64,000 bases of DNA from Bretschneidera sinensis (taxonomy: Eukaryota > Streptophyta > Magnoliopsida > Brassicales > Akaniaceae). Below, one piece after another: positions 20,720-31,103 of this stretch. A model generated the notes under the pieces. It ran no database searches. It had not been told where the DNA came from and saw only the letters and a list, made by a program, of their open reading frames with translations. The stretch spans positions 67,453,001-67,517,000 of the forward strand of contig CM043698.1 in the NCBI GenBank assembly GCA_023935145.1. Reading direction: 5' to 3'. Position 1 is the first letter of the stretch, and the number at the start of each line of letters is the position of its first letter. The position numbers and the translations under genes are program-made.

Positions 20720-21992
20720 TGTTGAGCGTTTATTTACTTAAATAATTAGGTAAATAATCGTTCTAGTTTTACTTGCAAGTGCACAAGGTCTGTGGTAGCA
20801 TAGTGTGCAAGTGCGAGATCATTTCCACAAGGATTGGTGAATTTCTATCTAGAACTAATTTCTTTAAGTTAAAAGAGAAATAATAGTTGATAGTGAGTGA
20901 ATAACAATAATGAGAAACATAGGGCTATGATATCCACCACTAATTATATTTTCCCACCTACTAAGGTTTCAATGCTCTAGTCTTATCATGAATATCTAAT
21001 GGTTGCCAACCTAAGGGCTTGGCCCACACCTTAGGTTATTGATCTCTCTACGCAACGAGTTAGGCATGGTGTATACTCTAACTCTTTTCTCTCTTTAAGG
21101 GATTCAGCATGGGTGTATACTGAGTTGTTCCTTCAGAGAGCATGAGGGCTGTGGAGATCGGCAATCACACGGGACCTAGGGCTTAGTCTGCTCCTAGTTT
21201 CCCATGTTGATTAACCCAGGAATCCGGTGTGGATATCCCTTGTTACTAATGTCGAACCCAGGACTCGATCATCCAAATTGATTCGACTAACCTATCCATA
21301 CCACATGCATATGTTGATCAGACACATACATATGAGGTATATAAACAGGTATTAATCAAGTTAAATACTCTAACAAGGCTATAGCAAAGATAGTCAATGA
21401 ATAAATGTGTGGTAAAGCATAACTAGGGCTTCAATCAAGCCCTATAGGAGTTTAGTTACACATGCTAAGTAAAGTAAACATGCTAAACATAAAATCAGAA
21501 AACTAAAACCGAAGAAACTCGGGAGATGAGTCGTCAATTCTTCTCCTATGCTCTCTACTTCGAGTCTAGAACCAAAGGTTAAACTAAAAGGAAGATATAC
21601 TCCCCAAAAGGGAGATATGTTTTCTGTGTTTTACAAGTCTATTTATTTCTAAGGACACTTGGAAACCCTAATTTCTAAAATAGAGCCATAACCCTAATTT
21701 CCAAAACAGGTGCTGCCGTTTTACTGTTCACTATCGTACATGTGCACTCGATCGCAAGCAGAGTGCGCTCGATCGCAAGGTTGCGCTCGATCACACTCCA
21801 GACAGTATCTGCTCCAGGTTTTCCAGTTTTCTTCCTTTTAAGCTCCAAAAGCTTCCAAAATGCTTCCTTTTCTTCATAGACCTATAAAAACCATGTAAAA
21901 CACAGAAATGAAGTAAAATGGACTAAAATAACATAAAATAGGGCTTAACAAATATAAATTAAGGAGCTTAAATAATATTTAAGCTCCTATCA
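20720..21992 (-). repeat. 5' LTR of element C
   Basis: 1273 bases, very close to the 3' LTR by eye. It lacks four bases at the TATA box (near 21641). Confidence 0.9.
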
Positions 21993-21997
21993 TTTTG
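21993..21997. other. Target-site duplication of element C, right copy
   Basis: TTTTG, matching 16874-16878. Confidence 0.92.
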
Positions 21998-24151
21998 GCA
22001 TGTTTGTGTGTGGTAACATCAGTCACTTTCTGCTGCATTATGATGTATGCATGCACACAAACACTTATTAACGTTCATAAATCGATAAAATTCTGTTGTT
22101 TTAAGCTGTAGATTAATGTTTTCAATTTTTCATTTAGTGTAATATTGTATGTATGTGAGTTTTGTTATTGCTGCTTGTCATTCATCAAGAGCAATGGATA
22201 TTCTGATGGTGAATATCAAACTCTTTCATATACACTCCTGCTATAATTTCTGCAGTACATAGCTCAAAGAGAATGGGTTCTTATATAATTTGTTTCACCA
22301 GTGGATGCTTTTTTTCATCTTGCAATATAGTATGATCATCATCTTTATTATTATGTAAAAAAGATATTCCATCTTTCTTTTTAAACAAAGTTTCATTGTT
22401 TCCTTAACTGAACAAGGAGCTTTCACACGATATGGGGTTTTGTAAATAAGTTGGGTTTTGTTGTTGTTGTAGATTTAGTGAACAGATTGGCTTTAGAGAG
22501 AATGATCAAAAGATCTGCTTATCAGATCTGTGTACATGGCGAGAATCTTTACAAGCCATTTCTTCAAAATCTTTCATTGAAGATTGGTGTAGCTTGTTTT
22601 GCATTTTTCTATACATAGATTTAGAAAGAGATTCCAGAGATTTTTATTTGTTTGGAGGGCAATTTTTTGCCCTTCTGATCTTTAGATAAAGTGGGATTTA
22701 AGTGTGCAAAAATTTTGCATACTCTTTTATGCTTAATATGAAATAAAGCATGTTTCCTCGTAATTAGTTCTGTCTATGCTCTTTTCTTTCTATTGTATTG
22801 CTCAATCTTAATAGTAGATCTTCCCTGCTTATCAAAGAAATTGTAGATTTTCCTGGGAGTCTGAATCTTGCGCCAAATTTCCCTTGGTTTTTTATGTGTA
22901 TCTACTCTCTGGTGAATCACAAAAGCGTTTTTTTCTATATCTTTGTGTCTTTTGCTCAGTTGATTTTGTTAAGAACGCTGAGATCGTGTGGTTGGATCTT
23001 TCCCGAGAACACATTTTGCTGTGTTCAGCTAGGGACATAGTAGAAGAGCTTACTAGCATTAATTGGTACAAAGCAGCAAATTTAGCAATGACACAAGGGA
23101 AAATTGTTATAATTTTAGCAGTGTCCAGGGCCGAAATAGAGGAGAAAAGATCTTGTAGGATACTTGGCAAAGAATTTGGAACATGGTATCTTATTTAGCA
23201 TAGAACTTGGAGACAGTATCTGTTATAGGATTCTAATTACGCAGTCATGGATGGGCTGTGTCTTGACAGTTACTGTACTCAAAGTAAAATTAAGCAAGCT
23301 TTGATTGCAGCTGTTAAACTTAAATTTTCCAATTTTCTATGTATATTATATATAGAAAGTTAAGAATGTTGAGTTTCCAAATTGAGTTCAGGAAAAAAGA
23401 AGTGCTGCCTTTAGACATTGTTTTTCAGTTTCCAGTTGAAGCTGTTCCCATGTTAGACTTCAAAGTAGGCATTATGTCGAAGGACATAAATTTGACCTGA
23501 ACTTGAAAGGTACAGTCTTGATCCTCTGCAAGCTACATTTTGTTGTCTAATTTCTGGGTGAAAACATATTGGTGGATTTCATTTTGTTCTTATTCTGTTT
23601 CTCAATTAATTTTATACCTCAATTGTAAAAGATTGATAGATGAAATTAGTAGTGGGTGGAACCCTTTTATCCATAGTTGCCAATTTTTTTCTTTTAAAGA
23701 ATGTCACCAACAATGATACTGTTGCAGTTTGCCAAGGTAACTCCTTGAATCATTTTTATAATCATGATTTGTCAACCAGATTTTGTTTTTAATGCATTTG
23801 TCTTATCAATAGTTGCCAATTTTGCAAGATGTTTTCTTTTTGAATGCATTAGTATTACTCTTCCAAGTGATTTTTGCTCATTTGCCATTTCATGCTCAGT
23901 TGCATAGATCAAGCTTTCTCTTTAATGTCTATCTTCGTATCTTGCTCTCTTTCTTGTTAAGTTGTGAATTAACTACTTTGTTTGGATTGTATTTTTGTTT
24001 TTCTCTTGCAGGAGATTTTATGGAAAAATATGAGAAATTTTGTCCCTTTTTCTATAAAATCTAATAAGCAACTTTTGCTTTATGCAACTTTCGCTGCAAA
24101 TAGCTACTCAATCTTCGAAGGAGTTTAATTTATGTTGTTTCGTAATTGTAG
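21998..24151 (+). other. Right part of the CACTA gene intron
   Basis: T-rich, ending in TTGTAG before the last exon at 24152. Short open frames here (for example 22884-23198) show no recognisable domain and I do not call them. Confidence 0.5.
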
Positions 24152-24538
24152 GTGACTGCTGAAGCTCGTGTGGCCGAACTTATTGCTGCTTTAAGATCTT
24201 CTGATGCTAGCAATAATTTACAAATACAAAATGAAGTCTTCACCGAGCTTATAGGTGAAGAGAGTTCTGGACATGTACGAGGTCATGGGTTTGGAGTTAC
24301 AGCCTCAGCTGTGTATGGATTTTTAGCTCAAATTAGGAATGATATGGGATACAATGGGGCTTATGCTGAAGAGATACATAATTTGATAGCACAAATAGAA
24401 GAAATCAATCAAAAGCATGAGCATCAGATTCAAGAAATAACAGCAAAGCACGATGATCAAATGAACAATATGCAATCCCAAATAGATGAGCTAAAGTCTT
24501 TACTACAACAGTTGGTTAATGGAAGACCTCATATTTGA

Positions 24539-24820
24539 ACTTAAACCTCATTGTGCTTTCCACTATAGAAAGATAATTTCAGTTCACAGTTGGTTTTGTA
24601 TGAATATACATGTTAACTATGAATTTTTTTTTGTGTAAATGAAACGACTTTTGTATTGATATTTGAATTTTTATGGATTTGATGGTACATTTATATATTG
24701 AAGAACATGGGTATTCTTGTTGATATTAAACCCAAAATAGTGTAAAAATGCAAGGTATGTGTATTTTGGTGCTTTAAAGTGTCAAAAAAATGCTGGGGTG
24801 TGCAATGTAATGCCAATATA
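24539..24820 (+). other. 3' untranslated region of the CACTA gene
   Basis: AT-rich sequence between the stop and the subterminal repeats. Confidence 0.45.
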
Positions 24821-25070
24821 TTGCGGCGCTTAAAAGCGCCGCAATATGCATATATTTGTGGCGCTTAGAAGCGCCGAAATATGGCGGCGCTTAGAAGCGC
24901 AGCAAAATACTAGCGCTTAGAAGCCCCGCAATATACTGGCGCTTAAAAGCGTCACTAAATACTGACGCTTAGAAGCACTGAAATATCTAAGCGCCGCAAA
25001 ATACTAGCGCTTAGAAGCGTCGAAAAAATGTATATTTCGGCGCTTACGTTAAGCGTCGGTACTGGAACCG
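24821..25070 (+). repeat. CACTA subterminal palindromic repeats
   Basis: At least nine copies, many eroded, of a motif like GGCGCTTAGAAGCGCC, alternating with AATAT spacers. Such subterminal repeats are known transposase-binding sites in CACTA elements; here each unit is itself a palindrome. Confidence 0.85.
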
Positions 25071-25162
25071 CAACACCACACATTCTGGCACTTGCAATTT
25101 ATTTCGGCACCAATATATTGCAGATTTCGGCACTTTAAAATGTCGAAATATACTAAAAAAAG

Positions 25163-25191
25163 CACCAGCGTTTGCCATTTATTTTGTAGTG
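25163..25191 (-). repeat. CACTA terminal inverted repeat, right end
   Basis: Minus strand begins CACTACAAAATAAATGG. The three bases outside are TTT, the candidate target duplication; the left end is not found. Confidence 0.8.
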
Positions 25192-26427
25192 TTTACGTTC
25201 TTCTTTTTTTTTTTTTTGGTAAGGATGATATTATCACATATCAAAAAAGTTTACAAGCTTTTCATTTTGTTTCCTTCCTGGGTACCTTTTAAGCTTTTTA
25301 CTCTTCTTTCATGGGCAGTTGTGTCTTGGTGGGAAAGGTGGACGTTTTCCCTCTTTTTTTTCTTTTTTTTTTTTTCTTTTTGGCTTTCTTAACTTCCTCT
25401 TCTTGAGTTTAGTGTACATTATGATCAGAGAGAAAAATCTAACATAATTGATTGACTTAAATTAGACTTGGGTTTTCTTTCAAATATACAACTCAAACCT
25501 AGATGAATCTATTTGTATATTTCAATACATGATCTGTATAGTTCTTATTGAAGTTAAGTATTGTCCCCAAAACCCACATTTTACCTATCTGTCCCCTTTT
25601 TTCTTCTTTTCAAGGGTATCTGCATGCTTTTTTATTGTAATATTATTTCAAAGAAATTGCTAATGATAGATATAAAGTAATTAAAAGGGTATATAACATT
25701 TGAACTCATGTCTCGTTCTGCATGTTTATACATAATCTGCAGTGGCTTTTATCAGCCCCTTGTTTCTTGATCTATGAAAATCCAGCATATTCTGTTGTCA
25801 GAAATATGAAAAAGTAAAATGTTACTTGTAATTAATTTCTATTGATTGCTAACCAAAAAGGATACCTACTAGATTGCATCCATAAAAGTTCAGATACTGA
25901 TTTTTTTCCCAAGTTAATTATTAAGATGGAAATTTTTGTAATATGTAATTAAGATTCTCTTAATTCCAACTGAACCTTTTTGGACAAGTAATTACATGGC
26001 AGCATAATTAAAATCATAGACATTTATCTTCTATTTTGGGCCGAAAATCAGACATTTTTGTAGCCCGTTTATAAAGCCTTGACTAATTAGAAGCTTAACC
26101 CCATTATGTAATTTACCTCAAAAGGAGTGCTTATGATCCTTCAGATTATGTGCAATTTGAACTTCGAAGCCAAAAACAATAAAGGATTTTAACTTTGTAG
26201 ATATCTAATTTAAGTGTCCGTTCAATACACCAAATTAAGAGGAGGATATGAATGAAATTGTTTTATAAAATACTGATATAGAATCATTTTTATGTTTTTT
26301 TTTTATCAAATGTAAAATTAAATGAAATCGTCTCATTTTATCTTCCTTTTTGTTTTACCTGCCTTTTAATATTCTAACGTATTAAACGAGAACTTATAAA
26401 TATATTAATTACATTGTTTGGATACAG
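25192..26427 (+). other. AT-rich DNA upstream of bHLH exon 2
   Basis: Probably intron 1 of the bHLH gene. T-runs at 25205-25219 and 25352-25380. I find no basic-region exon (no ERERR-like or LHALLP-like coding) in any frame. It ends in GGATACAG, a good splice acceptor. Confidence 0.55.
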
Positions 26428-27560
26428 GTGAACAACTCCACCATAGTTGATGAGGCAGTGAACTACATCAAAACCCTACAGCAAACTCTCCAAAAGCTTA
26501 AAAAACAAAAGCTAGAAAGGCTTCAAGCAAGCATTGGGACTTTCGATTATGATCAGCTATCTCTAGATGCTGCACAAAAGTTACCCTTCGATTCGAGGGA
26601 AGAATTCTTAGCTGATCAAGGATCTTCTAGTAACTTGTCCAATATTAATACTTCAACAAGTTCTTTGAATTCACTTTCAGCCTTGCGGTATGTTCCTTCA
26701 GTCTTTCAGACATGGACTTCTTCGAATGTCATATTGAACATTTGTGGTGATGAAGCGCAAATTAGTGTATGCTCGCTGAAGAAACTAGGGTTTTTCACCA
26801 CCATATGCTATGTGTTGGAGAAGCACAAGATAGAGGTGGTATCTGCTCATGTCTCCTCTGACTGTAATCGGAGCATGTACATGATTCAAGTGCACGTAAG
26901 TTATTTTTTCATCTATCTTAATTAAATCAAATTGACTTTTTTTTTCATTGTTGATACTTCTAATTAGGTTGCTGGTTCTTAATAAGTAGAGAAAGATTTT
27001 CATTTTTCATAAAATTGTGTTGCTTTAGTATTGTAAATTAAATGTTGCATGATTACAATGTGTGGTTTCATGATTGATATGTTCAGTTGGCCAGATTCAG
27101 TTTATAAGATACTCCTATCTAGAGGTCATTGATTTAGGATCAATGGCGCCACATATTATTCCTTTCACTACCTAGGTTGTGTATATATAAGTGCAACAAA
27201 TGAACCCCTAATTCATGAACTAGGGTTTCTAATTTTGAAAGGCTTCTTGGTGGCAAATTTTCATATCTTATTGCTATTAGTAATTAGTCCAACTCTTACA
27301 TTTAGATTCAAAACTCTTATATATACAAAGGAGAAAATAATAGAACAAAGCATCTTGGTATTTCATACTATTACATTTTAAATGAAAGTTTGTTCTGCAT
27401 TCTCATTGCAAACTAATTAAATCTTGAATATTCATCTATAGGGTTTCTTAAGCAGGCAAGTGTAGCTTCCCATCAGTTCACAGAGGCATTTCTAGTGGAA
27501 GAAATATACAAGCAAGCTGCACGAGAGATAATGTTCTGGGTCTCTTCTCGATCATACTAG
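26428..27560 (+). CDS. bHLH transcription factor, bHLH95/ZHOUPI-like, 3' exons only
   Basis: Two exons, 26428-26895 and 27456-27560, joined by a 560-base GT..AG intron in phase 0; 190 codons plus stop. The first exon opens with NSTIVDEAVNYIKTLQQTL, helix 2 of a bHLH domain running into a leucine-rich helix (TLQKLKKQKLERLQ). Residues about 90-157 form an ACT-like C-terminal domain (VILNICGDEAQISVC, FTTICYVLEKHKIEVVSAHV, SDCNRSMYMIQVHV), and the last exon ends IYKQAAREIMFWVSS. These blocks are those of plant bHLH95 (ZHOUPI/RGE1) and close relatives, nuclear regulators in seeds; the exact paralogue is not certain. The exon with the basic DNA-binding region and helix 1 is absent from the window. 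Either intron 1 is huge and full of transposons or the gene is truncated; the remaining frame is intact. Confidence 0.78.
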
Positions 27561-27780
27561 AAACTCAACGCCCTAAGATCGATGTTTCTTTTGGCAAGAA
27601 TTGCAATTTTTTTATAGAGAGAGCAGGACATGTAGGGTTATATATAGCTATTTCCATTTCTCTCAAGATTGAAAGTACATATATTTTTTTAATTATCCTC
27701 GAATTGGGTATCTAAGCTTTCACCATCATATTTTGGGATAGGTTGCTAGCTTGCTGCTTTGTGTTTCCATGCATGCATGC
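27561..27780 (+). other. 3' untranslated region of the bHLH gene
   Basis: Ordinary T-rich sequence up to the transposon border; CATGCATGC lies directly left of the array element. Confidence 0.4.
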
Positions 27781-28415
27781 TGTTGATGCCAAAAAATTGT
27801 CGGTGCTGACGTGGCCTGGGTGCTGACGTGGCCTGGGTGTTGACTTGGCCTGGGTGCTGACGTGGCCTGCACAAGCAACAGTGGTGAACTAAAGGCCCTC
27901 GGAAGAAGGGGAGGGGGAGACCTCTGAGGGCACTTCGATGGTTAAGTTACAACTTAATGAAGGGAGAGGCCGAGCGCTTAAACTTAAAGTAGTGTTATAC
28001 TGGAAAGCCAAAAAGTCCCCCCTTTGGACTCGCATACCTTAAGATATTTATAGTCCTCTGAGTGGAGGTTGCTTATGTGGGGGGAGGGATGGCCCTGGCC
28101 CTGTGATCCCGGGCTTCAGAGAGAAATCTTAATCGTGTGTTCAGAGCGTTGAGTGTGCTAGGGGATTGCGTGTTCAGAGCATTGAGTGTGCCAGGGGGTT
28201 GCATGCTCCAGAGGGAGTTAGGCGCGTTAATCACACCCTGACGTGGAAGTTGTGTGAGCACCCGTTCCACGTATGCTTTATTATGTTGAGGGGGCTCGAC
28301 ACGTGTTGTTGTTCTGTAGGTGACATTCTCGCCCAAGTGGGGGTTTATTAGGCCGGAGGGTTATAGACTTCATTAATGGGCCTCTTCTTACTGAGCGGGA
28401 GTATTTTAGGCCACA
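27781..28415 (-). repeat. 3' LTR of the Tat-type array element
   Basis: + strand TGTTGATGCC...GGCCACA, 635 bases. TATAAATA at 28045-28052 (minus). Contains a 17-base tandem repeat (27804-27871), a 31-33 base repeat (28135-28215) and a CACGTG G-box near 28299. The exact right end rests on the TG..CA rule. Confidence 0.7.
27804..27871. repeat. 17-base tandem repeat, four copies
   Basis: TGCTGACGTGGCCTGGG with an ACGT core, four copies, one changed. A less perfect version is in the other LTR at about 30517-30585. Confidence 0.85.
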
Positions 28416-28489
28416 TCGCAGGCCCTCAACTTCCTCAGGTACTTGTGCCTTGAGGAAGTAAAACGTGACGTTGGTGCCATGGCTGAGCG

Positions 28490-29180
28490 TTTATACTTAA
28501 GAGATTTGGGACGTTGGCGGCTAGCGACTTGGAGATTCCTGGTCGAGCGTAAGCAGCTCATACACTAGGCCTCGGACTTAGAGATGCTTGGCCGAGGGTA
28601 TGACAAGAAGCTCATACGCTTGGCCTTGGAGATACCTGACCGAGCGTATGACAAGCAGCTCATATGCTCGGCTTTGGAGATACCTGGTCGAGCGTATGAC
28701 AAGCAGCTCATACGCTCGGCCCTAGAGATGCTTGGCCGACGCTCGGCCCTGGAGATGTTTGGCCGAGGGTATAACAAGCAGCTCATACGCTCAGCCTTGG
28801 AGATACCTAGCAGACGCTCGGCCCTGGAGATACCTGGCCGAAAGTATGACAAGCAGCTCATACGCTTGACCCTAGAGATGCTTAGCCGACGCTCGGCTCT
28901 GGAGATGCTTGGCTGAGGGTATGACAAGTGGCTCATACACTCGGCCTTGGATATGCCTGGCCAACACTCGGCCCTGGAGATGCCTGGCCGAGGGTATGAC
29001 AAGCAACTCATACGCTCGGCCCAAGAGAAACTTGGTCAAGCGTTTGACAATCAACCCAAACGCTCGGACTTGGAGAAACTTGGCCGAGCATTTGACAAGC
29101 AGCTCAAACGCTCGGACTTGGAGAAACTTGGCTGAACATTTTACAATTAGCTCAAACGCTCGGACTTGGGTGTGCGCACT
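28490..29180. repeat. Tandem array 1, about 48-base unit
   Basis: Units such as CTCGGCCTTGGAGATACC..TGGTCGAGCGTATGACAAGC..AGCTCATACG, some with an extra half unit. As 48 is a multiple of three, both strands keep long open frames of 16-residue repeats (for example 28565-29011); these are a by-product of the unit length. Confidence 0.88.
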
Positions 29181-29229
29181 AATGCTCGACTAGTGTGCAC
29201 TAGTGTGCACTGATGCTGGGATGAGGCCG

Positions 29230-30020
29230 AGTGTATGAACACATTTATCATTGCTTGGCCTTGGGTGTGCACGCGATTGCTTGGCCGTGCGCACTATTGT
29301 GCACTGAAGCTATGCTAGTGTGCACTGAAGCTCAGCCTTGTCCGAGGGTCTACACACATATGCCTTCTCCCGGCCTTGGGTGTGCGCGTGATTGCTTGGC
29401 CATGCGCACTATTGCGCACTGAAGCTCGGCCAGGGTGCACAAGTGTGCACTGAAGCTCGGCCTTGTCTGAGGTTCTGCACACATATGCCTTCTCTCTGCC
29501 TTGGGTGTGCGCGGCTTAGTTTGGTCATGCACACTATTGCGCACTGAAGCTCGGCCAGTGTGCATAAGTGTGCACTAAAGCTCGGCTTTGTCCGAGGGTC
29601 TGCACACATATGCCTTCTCTCGGCCTTGGGTGTGCGCGGCTTAGTTTGGCTGTGCGCACTATTGCGCACTGAAGCTCGGCCAGTGTGCACAAGTGTGCAC
29701 TGAAGCTCGGTCGAGGCCGAGCGTATGAACACATATGCCAATGCTCGGCCGTGTGCACTTTTGCGCACTGAAGCTCGGCCAGTGTGCACAAGTGTGCACT
29801 GAAGCTCAGCCTTGTCCGAAGGTCTGCACACATATGCCTTCTCTCGGCCTTAGGTGTGCGCGCGATTGCTTGGTCGTGCGCACTATTGCGCACTGAAGCT
29901 CGGCCTTGTCCGATGGTTTGCACACATATGCCTTCTCTCGACCTTGGATGTGCACGGCTCAGTTTGGCCGTGCGTACTGAAGCTCGACCAATGTGCACAA
30001 GTGTGCACTGAAGCTCGGCC
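29230..30020. repeat. Tandem array 2, about 125-base unit
   Basis: About six variant copies. Each unit has inner hairpins GTGCGC-ACTATT-GCGCAC and GTGCAC-AAGT-GTGCAC and the CTCGGCC word. Confidence 0.88.
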
Positions 30021-30350
30021 TAGGGCATGTGCACTACGGCGCTCGATCGTGTGCACTTAGCAACAGCTCAGACAGGGGCATGCGCACTACGGTGCTCAGC
30101 CGTGAACACTTAGCAACGGCTCGGACAAGGACGTGTGCACTATGGCGCTCGGTCATGCACACTTAGCAACCGCTCGGACAGGGGTATGCGCACTATGGCG
30201 CTCGGCCGTGCACACTTAGCAACGGCTCGGACAGGGACATGTGCACTACGGTGCTTGGCCGTGCACACTTAGCAACCGCTCGGACAGGGACGTGTGCACT
30301 ACGACGCTCGGTTGTGCACACTTAGCAATCGCTCGAACAGGGTCATGTGC
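30010..30350. repeat. Tandem array 3, about 54-base unit
   Basis: About six copies with words CACTTAGCAACGGCTCGGAC and TGTGCACTACGG; shares CTCGG and GTGCAC words with arrays 1 and 2. Confidence 0.87.
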
Positions 30351-30474
30351 ACTATAGCTTGGTAGTGCGCACCCGAAACTCCAAAGTGTGCAACATAGTA
30401 TCGGACAACTTGGCATTGCAACAGATGAGTTCTTTAGATTTCTTCTCTTCTACGGTTTAGCGAGAGATTGTGAT

Positions 30475-30495
30475 TTCCCACGGATGGCGCCAATC
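30475..30495 (-). other. Primer-binding site of the array element
   Basis: Minus strand GATTGGCGCCATCCGTGGGA, the Tat-lineage type, directly at the LTR end. Confidence 0.8.
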
Positions 30496-30690
30496 TGTTT
30501 ATGCCAAAAAATTGTCGGTGCTGACGTGGCCTGGGTGTTGACGTGGTCTGGGTACTGACTTGGCATGTGTGCTGACGTGGCCTGCACAAGCAACAGTGGT
30601 GAACTAAAGGCCCTCAGAAGGAGGGGAGGGGGAGACCTCCGAGGGCACTCCGATGGTTAAGTTAGAACTTAATGAAGGGAGAGGCCGAGC
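30496..30690 (-). repeat. 5' LTR of the array element, truncated
   Basis: Matches the first 190 or so bases of 27781-28415 (+ strand), then stops at GAGGCCGAGC, where Ale-like copia LTR sequence begins. Confidence 0.82.
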
Positions 30691-31103
30691 TTCTAATTGA
30701 TTTGGAAAAGTGGTTTCCTATTTTATAATTGTTTATTCTAGCAAAGTAGTAGTGATAGTTTATTATGTTGTTGTTTTTTTCCTAATAGTATTAGGAAAAT
30801 ATCATTTATATAAAAAGGGTCTTAGAGAATGTTTGAGACACACTCATAATTCCAATATTGTAACTAAAGCTAGGTGGCGAGCTTTGGGTATATTAGAGAT
30901 TTTGGGTTGTGAGGTTGTAAGGGTAATAATTTTGTTTTTCCTAAAGTTGTTTTTAAGGATTAATAAAATTATGAGTTTGTTGGCAGCATAACCAAGAAGG
31001 TTGTCGAACCACATTAAATTGTTATGCTTGATATTTGTTTGTTTATTTGCCTATTTATTATTATAAGTTTGAGTATGTGGATTTTAAGGGTAAAATCCTA
31101 ACA
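30691..31103 (+). repeat. 5' LTR of the Ale-like copia element, truncated
   Basis: Begins TTCTAATTGATTTGG, which is base 37 of the complete LTR at 31881. Confidence 0.82.

Larger units (their letters stand above)
16879..21992 (-). mobile_element. Ty3/gypsy element C, gag-remnant derivative of the A family
   Basis: Complete 5.1-kb element with two LTRs (16879-18155, 20720-21992), TTTTG target duplications and a degenerate tRNA-Asp-type primer site. It reads on the minus strand. The coding content is a partial gag (19636-20418) joined to a short pol remnant (19515-19635); protease core, RT, RNase H, integrase and the env-like frame are gone. The noncoding 3' region and LTRs are close to those of A and E. 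It lies in an intron of the CACTA gene. Confidence 0.92.
15236..24538 (+). pseudogene. Transposase_24 (Ptta/En/Spm) family gene of the CACTA element
   Basis: Reconstructed exons: 15236-15398, 15489-about 15736, 15850-16059, 16151-16243, 16329-16429 and 24152-24538, with mostly GT..AG borders. The order of motifs follows the family: an acidic His/Glu-rich N terminus; GEKIVVHFNACNQPM, SSWLGKVTKRGNLCPLGYTDWKN (exon 2); VDQNQWKQLVNYWFSE (exon 3); CPHTTGSKSLARKRDE (exon 4); HVEFFTKTHKRKDGTFIDE (exon 5); EVFTELIGEESSGHVRGHGF and a coiled coil with HEHQIQEI and MQSQIDELKSLL (last exon). Exon 2 reads into a stop at the A-run near 15706-15730, where one base fewer would keep the frame open, so the gene is probably broken or a sequence error exists. 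Intron 5 is swollen by element C. The family accompanies CACTA transposases; its exact role is unclear to me. Confidence 0.72.
14597..25191 (+). mobile_element. CACTA (En/Spm) element, 5' truncated, with nested element C
   Basis: The right end is clear: GTAGTG at 25186-25191 reads CACTACAAAATAAATGG on the minus strand, preceded inward by palindromic subterminal repeats. Inside is a spliced gene of the plant Transposase_24 (Ptta/En/Spm) family. No left terminal repeat and no main CACTA transposase are seen; the left part is replaced by the copia LTR that ends near 14596, so the left limit given is only where copia sequence stops. Non-mobile in this state unless the left end lies elsewhere. Confidence 0.75.
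27781..30690 (-). mobile_element. Coding-free Tat-type LTR element built from three tandem arrays
   Basis: Minus-strand element: truncated 5' LTR (30496-30690), Tat-type primer site (30475-30495), then about 2 kb made almost wholly of three tandem arrays, and a 3' LTR (27781-28415). No gag, protease, RT or integrase. The leader after the primer site matches that of element F over about 80 bases, which ties it to the Tat (Ogre/Retand-like) lineage as a non-autonomous derivative. Tandem repeats near the 3' end are known in Ogre/Tat elements; arrays filling the whole interior are less usual. Its 5' LTR is cut by the Ale-like copia junction at 30690/30691. Confidence 0.78.

Noticed and set aside
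22798..23198. Overlapping 80-104 residue frames in the CACTA intron
   Set aside because: No domain, no splice support, and conflicting frames on both strands.
28565..29011. 148-codon open frame of 16-residue repeats (and frames on the other strand)
   Set aside because: A by-product of a tandem array whose 48-base unit is divisible by three; all strands stay open and no domain is seen.
29409..29998. Long Cys/His-containing frames
   Set aside because: They lie in the 125-base tandem array of a coding-free retroelement.
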